DNA of 64,000 nt from Anabaena sp. WA102. Lineage in GTDB: Bacteria > Cyanobacteriota > Cyanobacteriia > Cyanobacteriales > Nostocaceae. The DNA is taken from the NCBI RefSeq assembly GCF_001277295.1, contig NZ_CP011456.1, forward strand, positions 3,174,001 to 3,238,000. Direction: 5' to 3'. The translations under genes and the position numbers were made by a program. The notes beneath the pieces are model-generated. The model made no database searches, was not told where the DNA came from, and worked only from the letters and a program-made list of their open reading frames with translations. Below are positions 52,385-62,663 of the stretch, in pieces; positions within the stretch are counted from its first letter, which is position 1, and each line of letters begins with the position of its first letter.

Positions 52385-52801
52385 GGAGTTTCTTTGGTGA
52401 TGTTAATCCCTCGTTCCCTGGCTCTGCCGGGGAATGCCCACAGGAGGCTCTGCCTCCATTATATTCACTGTATTTGAGGCAGAGCCTCAAACTCCCATTC
52501 CCAGCCGGAGTCTGGGAACGAGTTCAGGATTAACAGGATGTGATTGTTAGATTTTCCCTCGTTCCCTGGCTCTACTGGGGAATGCTCACGGGAGGCTTTG
52601 GATGATAACAATAATATTTTGTCAGAATCAGGATGTCCAGGATTTAAGGATTAACAGGATGTGATTTTTTGATTGTCTATGAACCATTGAGATTTGAGGA
52701 TGAAAAATCATCTTCACATTATAAAATGAATTAGATCCCCGACTTCTTAAAGAAGTCGGGGATCTGTCACCTCACGACTAAGATCAATTTATCAATTATG
52801 T
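52385..52801. repeat. Convergent spacer with palindromes
   Basis: Contains the third copy of the nested palindromic repeat (52410-52525) and a truncated copy near 52557-52600. A 16-base-pair palindrome lies at 52733-52765 (AGATCCCCGACTTCTT with its complement); it may act as a bidirectional terminator between the converging genes, although it lacks a clear T-run. Confidence 0.75.
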
Positions 52802-53311
52802 TTAATTCTGCAAATTTAATTGTTTTACCAAATGCACCAATTCCGGTAAAATCAACTTTTCCATCCCCAGTCGTACAGCATTACTAGAACCAGGAAGAGA
52901 AAAAATGATTTTGCTTTGATAAACGCCGGCGACAGCACGAGAAGCCATAGCGCGAGAACCAATTTCTTGATAACTTAAAAACCGAAATAATTCCCCAAAT
53001 CCGGGTAAAGTCTTTTCTAATAGCTTTTCTAAAGCATCATAAGTAGTATCCCTGGGAGCAATTCCCGTTCCTCCATTAAAAATCACAGCATTGATACGAG
53101 TATCTTCGCCCAAGGCTGTCATTTGGGATTGAATTTCTTTAGGCTCATCTTTGATAATCTGATACAATGACACAGTGTGATCATCAGCTAAAAGTAGTTC
53201 TTTAATTAATTGACCACTTTTATCTGTATCTGGGGAACGGGTATCGCTAACGGTAATCACTGCACAAGTTACAGAAACTTGCTGTGTATTTGGGTGTGGT
53301 TGAAATTCCAT
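52802..53311 (-). CDS. moaB: Molybdenum cofactor biosynthesis protein B
   Basis: 169 residues from the ATG complementary to 53309-53311, giving the usual MEFQPHPNTQQVSVTCAVIT. Motifs: VSDTRSPDTDKSGQ, NGGTGIAPRDTTYDAL and SLPGSSNAVRLGME. MoaB/MogA proteins bind molybdopterin and adenylylate it for metal insertion. It follows psb28 on the same strand after 80 bases holding the GC-rich palindrome at 53366-53384. Confidence 0.93.
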   Translation of the reverse strand: MEFQPHPNTQQVSVTCAVITVSDTRSPDTDKSGQLIKELLLADDHTVSLYQIIKDEPKEIQSQMTALGEDTRINAVIFNGGTGIAPRDTTYDALEKLLEKTLPGFGELFRFLSYQEIGSRAMASRAVAGVYQSKIIFSLPGSSNAVRLGMEKLILPELVHLVKQLNLQN

Positions 53312-53395
53312 AGATATTTTACGTTTTAGCCAATAACCAATGACCAATGACCACTGAGCAATGCTGGGCGCAGGCCCTGCGCCCCTACTGACTAA

Positions 53396-53731
53396 TTAAG
53401 ATTTGCTTAATCCGAGTCCATTTTGTTCAGCATAACGATTCATGAAACGCATAAACCGATCCCATTCTTCATTAGACTTCATCACATAAATCGCTTCTAA
53501 GGATTCCGGTTTACCGTTGACAAATTTACCCTGAACCCCAGGAATCACGATTTCCCCTTCTTCGTCAATCAAATACAACCCGGTAACTTCATCTGTACCA
53601 TCTTGTGACAAGATGTCAGGATTGGTGAACACAAACGTGGCTGTACCACTTTCCCCTTGTTTTGCTCTTGTCAACCGGACATCTGGAACTACTCTTTCTT
53701 CAATACCTTTAGCAAACTGAATTTTCGCCAT
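53396..53731 (-). CDS. psb28: Photosystem II assembly protein Psb28
   Basis: 111 residues, normal. MAKIQFAKGIEERVVPDVRL, VFTNPDILSQ, ITGLYLIDEEGEI-like and KFVNGKPESLEAIYVM define the family. Psb28 binds photosystem II assembly intermediates (CP47 side) and is not part of mature complexes. Divergent from the alkaline phosphatase gene. Confidence 0.96.
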   Translation of the reverse strand: MAKIQFAKGIEERVVPDVRLTRAKQGESGTATFVFTNPDILSQDGTDEVTGLYLIDEEGEIVIPGVQGKFVNGKPESLEAIYVMKSNEEWDRFMRFMNRYAEQNGLGLSKS

Positions 53732-53810
53732 GATGAGTCAATTTAAAGTTTTGTGATCATTTTGTAATATTCTCTCATCATAGAGCAATTTCCTAGCAGG
53801 CATTTTACCA

Positions 53811-55586
53811 ATGGTAATTAAATCTAGTACACAATTCCGATTTAAACGCCGTTTATTTACTACAGCGTTGATCATTGTAGTTGGTATATTCATCACTCTG
53901 ACTAACCATTCTAGCCCCGCTACACCTGTCACTAAAACCAAAAACGTCATTCTGATGATTGGGGACGGTATGGGCTGGGAAATGGCTCGCGCTGGGGCTA
54001 TGGCTAAAGGATATAATTACACTTCTGGTAAGGGGGAAGGACTGAGTTTTCAAACTCTGGATAATTACGCCCTTGCTACCACCTATGGTACTACCATTGC
54101 TCCTGGTAATGGGGTTTTCAGCACGGGTAACTCTGCGTTATCAAACTCTAATCCGATTACAGGTGCTAGTCCGATTCTACCAGGGTTTAAATTCCAACCT
54201 CAATTTAATCCCGGAAATACACCGTCTGGAGGAGGTAAAAATCCTCAATCTAATGCGGTAGGTAATTTAGTGGGTTATGATCCTCAGCGTGGGGGAATAA
54301 ATCCTTGGACACCTGGGAATGATCCTGAATATATCAAGCATAGTTATCCTGATTCTGCTAATACAGCGACTACTCTGTACACAGGAGTCAAAAGCTATAA
54401 CAATGCTATTTCTGTGGATATATTTGAAAAACCTTTAGAAACCATTCTCAAAACTGCGGCTGATCATGGTAAATCTACGGGGATTGTGACTTCTGTTCCT
54501 ATTGATCATGCTACACCGGGAGCAGCAGCAGCAAACGTGAATCGTCGCAATAAATATGATGGTGATTATCCAACTTTAGATAATATTCTTCAGCAGGAAC
54601 TTCGCATATATCAACCAACTGTAATTTTAGGTGGTGGTCATCCTCTCACAGGTGCGAGTAGTCAACCTCTGCCTACGGGCGTAGAACCGCCAACTAAGTT
54701 TGAATATATCACTAAAACGACCTATGCAGAATTGAGTAAAAACCCCAATCAAAACCGCTATAACTACACATTTTTAGAACGGGGAAAAGATGCGGCTGAT
54801 AAGTTAGGGACTACTGCGGCTAAATTAGATCCAAATATGGGCGATCGCTTGTTAGGATTATATGGAGCTAGGGGACAAGAGGGAAATCTCCCTGTAAGTA
54901 CCGCTAATGGTGATTACAGTAATACCGGTTTGAGTATCTTTTCCCTGTTTGGTTCTCAAGGAAAAAACCCCGATACAGTTCGGCCTCTACTTGCTGGAGA
55001 AACCGACAAATCTTTTATTGCGAAAGAAATTAATGAAAATCCCACACTTGATGATTTAACCAAAGCAGCTTTAGCAGTTTTATCTAAAGACAAAGATGGA
55101 TTTTGGTTAATGGTAGAAGGTGGTGATATTGATTGGGCTGCCCATGATGATAACTTAGATAATATGATTGGGACAGTCTTGGATTTTGATAAGGCTGTAA
55201 AAACAACAATTGACTGGATTAAAAATAACGGTGGTTGGGAAAATAATCTACTAATTGTCACCGCCGATCATGATCATTATCTCACTTTAAATCCCAACTT
55301 TTCCGAACTGCTGAAAGAAAAAGGTGCAGAAGCTTTAACCGCTGAATCTGATTCTATCAAAGCTGGTCATTTTTGGGGTTCTAATCCTAATATCAAATAT
55401 GGTTGGGGAAATCATGCTAACCTTCCAGTTCCTGTTTATTATCAAGGTAAGGGTTCAGCAGTTTTAACTAATTCTGTCGGTAAGGGGTTTCAACTTTATG
55501 GCTATGATATTCCTGGTATTAAAGATTTAGTAGACGAAATCCACATTTATCAAACTCAGCGGAAGGCAATAGGGAACAGGGAGTAG
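53811..55586 (+). CDS. Alkaline phosphatase (PhoA-like)
   Basis: 591 residues with an N-terminal hydrophobic export signal (LFTTALIIVVGIFITL). Metal- and phosphate-binding motifs: KNVILMIGDGMGWE, PDSANTATTLYTGVK with the likely nucleophile Ser or Thr, WLMVEGGDIDWAAHD and TADHDHYL. It releases phosphate from organic esters in the periplasm or outside, which suits phosphate scavenging; no PHO box was identified with confidence. The gene ends just before a GGGGAGTA minisatellite at 55580, which overlaps its last codons (NRE, stop). Confidence 0.9.
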   Translation: MVIKSSTQFRFKRRLFTTALIIVVGIFITLTNHSSPATPVTKTKNVILMIGDGMGWEMARAGAMAKGYNYTSGKGEGLSFQTLDNYALATTYGTTIAPGNGVFSTGNSALSNSNPITGASPILPGFKFQPQFNPGNTPSGGGKNPQSNAVGNLVGYDPQRGGINPWTPGNDPEYIKHSYPDSANTATTLYTGVKSYNNAISVDIFEKPLETILKTAADHGKSTGIVTSVPIDHATPGAAAANVNRRNKYDGDYPTLDNILQQELRIYQPTVILGGGHPLTGASSQPLPTGVEPPTKFEYITKTTYAELSKNPNQNRYNYTFLERGKDAADKLGTTAAKLDPNMGDRLLGLYGARGQEGNLPVSTANGDYSNTGLSIFSLFGSQGKNPDTVRPLLAGETDKSFIAKEINENPTLDDLTKAALAVLSKDKDGFWLMVEGGDIDWAAHDDNLDNMIGTVLDFDKAVKTTIDWIKNNGGWENNLLIVTADHDHYLTLNPNFSELLKEKGAEALTAESDSIKAGHFWGSNPNIKYGWGNHANLPVPVYYQGKGSAVLTNSVGKGFQLYGYDIPGIKDLVDEIHIYQTQRKAIGNRE

Positions 55587-55667
55587 GGGGAGTGGGGGAG
55601 GTAGGGGGAGTGGGGGGGAGTAGGGGAGGTAGGGGGAGTAGGGGAGGTAGGGGGAGTAGGGGGGGAG
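55580..55667. repeat. GGGGAGTA minisatellite
   Basis: About eleven GGGGAGTA/GGGGAGGTA units. The stop codon (TAG) of the alkaline phosphatase gene lies in the first unit. An AATGACC tandem follows at 55678-55712. Confidence 0.85.
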
Positions 55668-55830
55668 AAAGAATTTTCCCAATGACCAATGACCAATGAC
55701 CAATGACCAATCACCATCAACCATCAGTTATCCTGTTCTAACCCATCAGCAGATTAAATCAAGGGATCGCTTGCATAATTGTTCACAATTTGTTACAAAA
55801 ATATAAAGAACTTCTAGAGACTAAAACCTA

Positions 55831-56625
55831 ATGTTCGGCGGACTTACTGGTTTAACAGATACCAAAAGCACCGATTGGGGAGAGCGAATGCTCAACACAG
55901 TCGCCAGTCAAACGATTCGCCACCTGTTTACCCAGAGCGAGTCGGTAGAAGTCTTTGTGCGCTGCTATCCCTCCAGCAAACTGTTGCAAGGCAGCATTGA
56001 CAGCTTTAAAATGAACGGCTGCGGCTTAGTAATTCGTAAAGACTTCGCAGTAGAGGAAATGTCTTTTGAAACCGATGCAGTCGCCATTGACTTCGGCTCG
56101 GTTTTAAGTGGTAAACTTACCCTCAAACAACCTACCCAGGCTGTAGCTCAGGTGATTCTATCAGAAGAAGGTATTAATCGGGCTTTTGAGTCAGAATTGG
56201 TGAAAAAGCGCCTGCTTAACCTTTCCGAACCCACTTTGATTGCCATATCTGGTGGCGAACCAATTTCTTTTACCGAAGTTGAGGTCAAGCTATTACCTGA
56301 AAATCGCTTGCATTTAGTAGCTAAAGCTGATTTAAACAACGGCGAACTCATACCACTAGCTATGACTGTCGGTATTGGGATTGAAAGAAGAAGGCGGGTT
56401 TCTTTCAAAGAACCAAAGATTGAACTTGAGGGAGTTCCAGAAGCACAAAGAGAAATTTCCCAGACTTTAAGTGTGGCATTGGTAGAAATTTTGGATAATA
56501 TGGTTGATTTAGATCGCTTTGATTTAGATGGGGTAAAAATGCGACTAAATCGTTTAGAAACAGAAGGTCAAAGATTGATTTTTAGTGGTTATGCAGAAAT
56601 AGAAAGAATTCCTCACAGTTCCTGA
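55831..56625 (+). CDS. DUF2993 domain protein
   Basis: 264 residues, beginning MFGGLTGLTDTKSTDWGERM. The region with VFVRCYPSSKLLQGSIDSFK and LDNMVDLDRFDLDGVKMRLN marks DUF2993, a family common in cyanobacteria and actinobacteria with a lipid-transfer-like fold prediction and unknown function. No signal peptide is visible. It is monocistronic. Confidence 0.87.
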   Translation: MFGGLTGLTDTKSTDWGERMLNTVASQTIRHLFTQSESVEVFVRCYPSSKLLQGSIDSFKMNGCGLVIRKDFAVEEMSFETDAVAIDFGSVLSGKLTLKQPTQAVAQVILSEEGINRAFESELVKKRLLNLSEPTLIAISGGEPISFTEVEVKLLPENRLHLVAKADLNNGELIPLAMTVGIGIERRRRVSFKEPKIELEGVPEAQREISQTLSVALVEILDNMVDLDRFDLDGVKMRLNRLETEGQRLIFSGYAEIERIPHSS

Positions 56626-56901
56626 AATTGAGAAAAAATTGCCAAAAAACTAACGCCGCCTAGTTGACCCTGGGCGGCAATTTAATTTCTATAGCAGAAG
56701 TCAGGATGTAGGGGCGCAGGGCCTGCGCCCAGTCAGGAGTTCAGAAGAATGAAGAATGAAGAATGAAATTTCTCCCCCACTCCCCCACTCCCCCCACTCC
56801 CCCCACTCCCCCTACTTCCCCTACCTCCCCTACCTCCCCCACCCCCCCTACCTCCCCTACCTCCCCTACCTCCCCTACCTCCCCCACTCCCCCCACCTCC
56901 C
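56626..56901. repeat. Spacer with minisatellite (CCCCTACC)
   Basis: A possible terminator GCCGCC...GGCGGC near 56656-56680 after the DUF2993 gene, the GC-rich palindrome at 56712-56730, and a minisatellite at 56772-56912 of CCCCACTCC and CCCCTACCT units. The minisatellite runs into the 3' end of the UDP-glucose dehydrogenase gene. Confidence 0.85.
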
Positions 56902-58293
56902 CTACCTCCCCACACCCACATACTGGAATCCAGCCCTGACCATTGCTTGACGGTCAAGAAAATTACGACCATCAATCATGACCGCGTGGTTCATCAATTT
57001 TGCCATTTTCCCATAGTCCAAAGTGCTGAACTGTTGCCATTCAGTGACAAGTACCAAAGCATCACAGCCATCTGCTAATCTTTCCGCGTCGGTTTCTACT
57101 AACACACCAGAAAGACCATGACGCATCCCTGTTTGGGAAATAATGGGGTCGTAAGCCTTGACTTTCGCTCCCAATCGGTTAAGTTGTTCAATCAACATGA
57201 GTGCCGGTGCGTCCCGTAAATCGTCTGTATCTGGTTTGAAGGTTAAACCGAGTAGTCCCACAGTTTTACCTTTGAGGATTTTTAAAGCTTGTTGGAGTTT
57301 TTCTAGGGCGATGAGGCGTTGACGTTCGTTAACACTGACAGCAGCTTTCATAAGTTGGGCTTCATAGCCATAATCATCAGCGGTGTGAATGAGGGCGGAA
57401 ACATCTTTGGGGAAACATGAACCACCCCAACCAATACCAGCTTGTAAGAACTTGCTACCAATGCGGGAATCTAAACCGATGCCTTTTGCTACTTGGGTAA
57501 CATCCGCACCGACGCGATCGCATATATTAGCAACTTCATTAATAAAACTAATCTTGGTGGCTAAAAAGGCATTAGCGGCATATTTAATCATTTCTGCGGA
57601 ACTGAGGTCTGTTACTAACACTGGAACGGAAGGTAAAGACTGATTAGCCGCAAATTTGCGTTCTATGATTGGTGCATATAATTCTTTCATCATGCCTGTG
57701 GCTTGTTGACTATTACCACCTAACACAATCCGGTCAGGATTAAAGGTATCATAAACTGCTGAACCTTCCCGCAGAAACTCTGGATTACTGACTACATCAA
57801 ACTGGTGAGCAATCTCCGATAATTTCTCCTCACTAGTTGTATCACCAGATGCCAATAATGTTTTCTGACGTTCTGCAATCCCATCCACAACAATCATTCT
57901 TACCCAGTCGCCAGAACCAATAGGAACAGTAGATTTGTTCACAATGACCTTATAACCACCATTGAGATTTTCACCAATACCACGAGCTACCGCTTCTACG
58001 TAGCGAGTATCACTTTCACCATTGGGCAAAGGAGGAGTTCCCACAGCAATAAACAGGATTTCTCCATGATGAACACCAGCAGCGAGATCACTAGAAAATT
58101 CAATATTGCCACTATTAATAGCAGATTGCATAATTTCCGAAAGTCCTGGCTCAAAAATCGGTGACTGCCCAGACTTCATTAATTTTACTTTTTCTTCGTT
58201 ATTATCTATGCAAATTACATTATGGCCAATATGAGCCAAACAAGCACCTGTTACTAAACCAACATAACCAGTACCAATTACGCAAACACGCAT
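56902..58293 (-). CDS. ugd: UDP-glucose 6-dehydrogenase
   Basis: 463 residues. It starts with the NAD-binding MRVCVIGTGYVGLVTGACLA, has the catalytic cysteine in GIGWGGSCFPKDVSALI, and the C-terminal domain with GLTFKPDTDDLRDAPAL. It oxidises UDP-glucose to UDP-glucuronate. The following leftward neighbour upstream, UDP-glucuronate decarboxylase, uses the product, so the pair makes UDP-xylose for surface polysaccharide. The last residues GVGR and the TAG stop are encoded by the edge of the minisatellite at 56772-56912. Confidence 0.95.
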   Translation of the reverse strand: MRVCVIGTGYVGLVTGACLAHIGHNVICIDNNEEKVKLMKSGQSPIFEPGLSEIMQSAINSGNIEFSSDLAAGVHHGEILFIAVGTPPLPNGESDTRYVEAVARGIGENLNGGYKVIVNKSTVPIGSGDWVRMIVVDGIAERQKTLLASGDTTSEEKLSEIAHQFDVVSNPEFLREGSAVYDTFNPDRIVLGGNSQQATGMMKELYAPIIERKFAANQSLPSVPVLVTDLSSAEMIKYAANAFLATKISFINEVANICDRVGADVTQVAKGIGLDSRIGSKFLQAGIGWGGSCFPKDVSALIHTADDYGYEAQLMKAAVSVNERQRLIALEKLQQALKILKGKTVGLLGLTFKPDTDDLRDAPALMLIEQLNRLGAKVKAYDPIISQTGMRHGLSGVLVETDAERLADGCDALVLVTEWQQFSTLDYGKMAKLMNHAVMIDGRNFLDRQAMVRAGFQYVGVGR

Positions 58294-58366
58294 TTTTAAA
58301 ACCCCTGTTTTTTATAGTTGTCAGTTGTGAATCAATGATTGGTGATCCTTTAGGTAAGGCGTAATG

Positions 58367-59299
58367 CTAAACCTGTTGGAAACGTTGACGGAAATCTTCA
58401 ATCATCAGTTTTAAACCATCTTGCAGAGGAATAGTGGGTTCCCAATCTAACAAAGTCTGTGCCTTGGTAATATCAGGACGACGACGACGGGGATCATCAG
58501 CAGGTAGGGGTTCAAATTTAATTTCTGCATCTGGGTTAATCAGGTTTTGTACAGCCTGAGCTAGTTCTAAAATCGTATATTCATCAGGATTCCCCAGATT
58601 TATGGGTCCGGTATGTTCACCATTCATTAATCGCATTAGTCCATTTACCAAGTCGGAAACATAACAAAAGCTGCGGGTTTGTTGACCTTCACCATAAACA
58701 GTTAAAGGCACACCTCGTAATGCTTGCGCCACGAAATTGCTGACTACGCGCCCATCATTTTCCAACATTCTCGGTCCATAAGTGTTGAATATCCTGGCGA
58801 CGCGAATCTCGACTTTATTCTCTCTGTAGTAGTCAAATGCCAGGGTTTCAGCCATTCTTTTGCCTTCGTCATAACATGAGCGAATGCCAATGGGATTGAC
58901 GCTGCCTCGATAATCTTCAGTCTGGGGATGAATTTCTGGATCTCCGTAAACTTCGCTTGTAGAAGCTAATAAAAATCTGGCTTTAACTCGTTTAGCTAAA
59001 CCTAACATATTGAGTGTACCAATGACGTTAGTTTTAACAGTTTTAATGGGGTTATACTGGTAATGCACAGGGGACGCTGGACAAGCCAGATGATAAACCT
59101 GATCTACTTCTAAGCGAATTGGTTCGGTAATGTCGTGACGAATCACTTCAAAATTAGGATTGTCTAACCAATGGAGGATATTATGTTTCTTTCCTGTGTA
59201 GAAATTGTCCAAACAAATGACTTCATGACCATCATTCATTAATCTGTCAATCAGATGAGAGCCAATAAAACCAGCACCGCCTGTCACTAAAATTCTCAT
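58367..59299 (-). CDS. UDP-glucuronate decarboxylase (UDP-xylose synthase), SDR family
   Basis: 310 residues from the ATG complementary to 59297-59299, which has AGAAGGA upstream; a start at 59377 adds residues unlike the family. NAD-binding MRILVTGGAGFIGSHL, substrate motif HLACPASPVHYQYNP, catalytic SCYDEGKRMAE and ARIFNTYGPRM match UXS proteins. It converts UDP-glucuronate to UDP-xylose. Same strand as ugd, 73 bases before it, forming a two-gene operon. Confidence 0.93.
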   Translation of the reverse strand: MRILVTGGAGFIGSHLIDRLMNDGHEVICLDNFYTGKKHNILHWLDNPNFEVIRHDITEPIRLEVDQVYHLACPASPVHYQYNPIKTVKTNVIGTLNMLGLAKRVKARFLLASTSEVYGDPEIHPQTEDYRGSVNPIGIRSCYDEGKRMAETLAFDYYRENKVEIRVARIFNTYGPRMLENDGRVVSNFVAQALRGVPLTVYGEGQQTRSFCYVSDLVNGLMRLMNGEHTGPINLGNPDEYTILELAQAVQNLINPDAEIKFEPLPADDPRRRRPDITKAQTLLDWEPTIPLQDGLKLMIEDFRQRFQQV

Positions 59300-60153
59300 A
59301 TTTTTCCTTCTGCTAATATTTACTTTTAGTATGCACTTCATGTTGTTGTATATTACCCACGTTGGCAACAAAAACAAGCATATTTATCTCAGAATTGTTG
59401 TATAGCGGTTTTTAATTCAGCGAAGTTCAAGCACCCCACCTCCAACTTCCTCTCCGCAAGCAAGGAGGGGGCTATAATGTACTCGATATGATTAGGAAAT
59501 GCTATGTATGGCTTTTGAGTTCAGCAATTCTCATTTTAAGGTTTCATGACATTTAAACCCTTACATTCTTAAACATTTACAGTCATTGCCAGCGAAGGGA
59601 AGCAATCACAACCCTTGGAATTGCTTCATTTCACTTCATTCCATATGGCTAAAGCTATGCTTCGCTAATGCAATAACATTGTGTAATTAATTCTGTCTCA
59701 CTACTTAGAAGCAACCATAAGTAGGGTTTGCTGAAAAAGTTGTCTATGAGCGCTAGAAGTTCAGGAGTCAGGAGTCAGAATTATCAGGAGGTAAGAATAG
59801 TCTTGAATCTGAAACGTGATAGGTTTTTAATAGTTTCCATGCTTATTCCTTGCACCAATACCTTGTCCATTTTCTGCTTTGTTGGGTTTCATGCTTCAAT
59901 CCAACCTACAAATCAAGGCTTTTTCTAATTTGGACAAGGTATTGCTAAGAGAACACCAAAAAATAAATTACCCAATTTTGTGGGATGGGCATACTATGGC
60001 TAACGCCACGCTACGCTATCGACAAGCTCAGCACAAGTCCTGCCCGTCCTTGATGATTAGTGGGCTTTTCGTCCCGCACCACAAGAAATTTTTGGGTATT
60101 TTTTTAATTGGAAGTCCCTAAGTAAACAATCATAGATAAATTGGTAAAGAAAA
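59300..60153. repeat. Repeat-dense spacer
   Basis: No gene. A CCCCACCTCCAACTTCCTCT element at 59430-59505 is related to those at 21993 and 37080. A 135-base element (59571-59706), AGTCATTGCCAGCGAAGGGA to CATTGTGTAATTAATTCTGT, recurs at 63687-63816. A TAAGTAGGGTTTGCTGAAAA end is at 59718, and the second long family C copy is at 59953-60119. Confidence 0.8.
59953..60119. mobile_element. Family C element, long variant, second copy
   Basis: Near identical over 167 bases to 38761-38927, with the same right end AATTGGAAGTCCCT. It ends 35 bases before the start codon of the AMP-ligase gene. Confidence 0.75.
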
Positions 60154-61644
60154 GTGAATCTCCCTTTGATTACTCATGCTAAAAAGCATAACAAAAAAAT
60201 AGCAATTGTTACAGGTGAAGACGTATTTAGCTATAGTGATTTACTCCACATCTCTGGGCTAATTGCCACAGGTCTGCTGAAGGATACAGAAGACTTACAA
60301 GAACAGAGAGTTGCTTTTCTTATCCCCCCTGGGTTTGAGTATGTAGCCACTCAGTGGGGAATTTGGCGGGCTGGGGGAATAGCGGTACCGTTATGTGTTT
60401 CTCACCCCCGTCCAGAATTGGAGTATGTGATTACTAATTCGGGAGCATCAATTATTGTTGTCCATCCCCAATTTGAGGATATACTGCTATCGCTTGCCAC
60501 TGAAAAAAATTTACGCTTTATTCTCACCTCAGCAACACTCCCAGATCATGTTACTACCCTACCAAATATAGATATTCAAAGACGGGCATTAATTCTTTAT
60601 ACGAGTGGGACAACAGGTAAACCCAAGGGTGTGGTGACAACTCATGATCATATTCAAGCGCAAGTAACTAGCTTAGTTACTGCTTGGGAATGGACATCAG
60701 ATGACCGTATTCTCAATGTACTACCATTACATCATATTCATGGGATTATCAACGTCCTGACCTGTGCTTTATGGGTTGGGGCGGAATGCCATATATTAAG
60801 TAAATTTGATGCTGAAACTGTGTGTAATCAGATTTGTGAGGGTAAGTTAACCCTATTTATGGCAGTACCAACAATTTATGTAAAATTGATTGCTGCTTGG
60901 GAAAATGCTACTCAGGAACGCCAAAAAACTATGACCGCAGGATGTGAAAAAATGCGTCTGATGGTTTCTGGTTCAGCAGCTTTACCAGTACAAGTATTAG
61001 CAAAGTGGCAAAGTATTAGCGGTCATTTTCTCCTAGAACGCTATGGAATGACGGAAATTGGTATGGCACTATCCAACTCTTTACATGGTCAACGATACGC
61101 AGGATATGTGGGTCAACCTTTACCACAAGTTGAAGTTAGATTAGTAGATGAAAATGGAGAATTAGTGCCACCAGGAATACCAGGAGAAATTCAAGTTAAA
61201 AGCCCTGGAGTGTTTTTAGAATATTGGCAAAACCCCCAAGCAACAGAAAAGGCATTTAGCAATGGCTGGTTTTGTACTGGAGATACGGCCATAGTCGAAA
61301 ATGACAACTATCGTATTTTAGGAAGAATGAGCGTTGATATCATCAAAACAGGAGGGTATAAGGTTTCAGCTTTGGAAATTGAGGAAGTGTTAAGAACTCA
61401 TCCAGATATTCAAGAATGTGCAGTAGTTGGGGTGACAGATTTAGAATGGGGTGAGCGAGTTTGTGCGGCGTTAGTATTACTACCAGAACGTCAATTGACA
61501 TTAGAATCTTTGAGGAGTTGGGCAAAGGGGCAATTGGCAGTTTATAAGATTCCCACTCGCATTTTGATAGTTGATGAATTACCCCGTAATGCTATGGGGA
61601 AAGTAACTAAGCCGCAGGTGTTTGAACTATTTCAGGCAGGATAA
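60154..61644 (+). CDS. AMP-forming acyl-CoA synthetase, malonyl-CoA synthetase-like
   Basis: 496 residues, starting at a GTG. ATP-binding P-loop ILYTSGTTGKPKGVV, LERYGMTEIGMALSN, the hinge region GWFCTGDTA..DNYRILGRMSVDIIKTGGYK and the catalytic lysine in PRNAMGKVTK. It adenylates a carboxylic acid and transfers it to CoA. Similarity of layout and length to MatB (malonyl-CoA synthetase) suggests a short dicarboxylate, but substrate choice is inference. Monocistronic. Confidence 0.88.
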   Translation: MNLPLITHAKKHNKKIAIVTGEDVFSYSDLLHISGLIATGLLKDTEDLQEQRVAFLIPPGFEYVATQWGIWRAGGIAVPLCVSHPRPELEYVITNSGASIIVVHPQFEDILLSLATEKNLRFILTSATLPDHVTTLPNIDIQRRALILYTSGTTGKPKGVVTTHDHIQAQVTSLVTAWEWTSDDRILNVLPLHHIHGIINVLTCALWVGAECHILSKFDAETVCNQICEGKLTLFMAVPTIYVKLIAAWENATQERQKTMTAGCEKMRLMVSGSAALPVQVLAKWQSISGHFLLERYGMTEIGMALSNSLHGQRYAGYVGQPLPQVEVRLVDENGELVPPGIPGEIQVKSPGVFLEYWQNPQATEKAFSNGWFCTGDTAIVENDNYRILGRMSVDIIKTGGYKVSALEIEEVLRTHPDIQECAVVGVTDLEWGERVCAALVLLPERQLTLESLRSWAKGQLAVYKIPTRILIVDELPRNAMGKVTKPQVFELFQAG

Positions 61645-62437
61645 AGAGCGGATAATTAACGAACCCTAACAAGAGCGGCGATATGCTTGTAGCAGTGCTG
61701 CGCTATCCCCGCAAAAAGTGTTACAATGGGTCGTGGGTTTAAAGATGTCAAAAATATCTTTAATAAAAGAGATGGTAAATTATTGTCAGTAACCCAGCCC
61801 TAAAGGGACTGGGCTTGCAAGAGTAATCAAGCAAGCCGTACTGACCAGACCACCCTGAGCGTTGTCGAAGGGTAGCCGTTATTTGAGTCACGACACCCAC
61901 CAAATGCGTTGCCAGTTCCCTGCTCTGTCGCTTGTGATTAAACAGTTCTAAGGTCACTGGAACAGTGTTGCAAGCCCAACAAGCTCTTATAACAGGTCGT
62001 TCGCGCCAGCGTGCCGTAGGCATCGGCTAACATTACCCCAGAAATGGGAGTTGGTTTCCAGATTCCAATCAAAAATCTGGTTTCAATTTTAATATCCACA
62101 GCGGTTAAAACCGTGGTCAGTGAGCAGTTCGGCAAGCTCATTGTAACACTTATCGAACTGCTCGTGCGGTCACTGAGCAGTTCGGCAAGCTCACTGTAAC
62201 ACTTGTCGAAGTGTCGTTTCCCTCTCAGGTCTAAAGACGCGCTCGTTTCCCACTTACCGGGTGTTCTTATGAAGAAATAATCAACTTTCTTGCGGCTGGG
62301 ATAACATTTCAAAGTTTAATTGAATTTCAAGCATCAGAAACGCCTCACTGTTGAATGATATTTCTATTTTACTGATATAAACCTTTATTTGTTGGGTTTT
62401 CTTTCATCAATCCAATCTACAAGAGGAGCGATCGCTT

Positions 62438-62561
62438 AGGGACTTCCAAGAAATAAATTATCCTGATTAACGAACCACAGAGGCGCAGAGGACACAGAGG
62501 AATAAGGGTTTGAGAGATTTTTGCGTTAGGTGGTTGAGTATTTTTTTATTTGGAAGTCCCT
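62438..62561. mobile_element. Family C miniature element, best-preserved copy
   Basis: AGGGACTTCCAAGAAATAAA at the left and TATTTGGAAGTCCCT at the right, with AACCACAGAGGCGCAGAGGA inside. The ends are inverted repeats of about 11 bases. Confidence 0.8.
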
Positions 62562-62663
62562 TACGGCAGTGCGCTATTTTGTAGGATCTGTTGTAGAATA
62601 AATACCGATAAGGAAGGTGCGTTACATTTCATTAACGCACCCTACAAGAATAGCAGCACTTTT

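Noticed and set aside
56733..56975. Glycine- or proline-rich open frames over minisatellites (also 5321-5518, 28107-28295, 55519-55724)
   Set aside because: Pure translation of tandem GGGGAGTA-type repeats, readable in several frames.
59728..60121. Open frames of 66 and 80 residues
   Set aside because: They translate the family C element and other dispersed repeats; the same DNA occurs at 38761-38927 without a conserved start.
61760..62312. Two overlapping minus-strand open frames of 87 and 124 residues
   Set aside because: They are composed of duplicated palindromic segments and the mobile-element remnant; no protein family is recognised.
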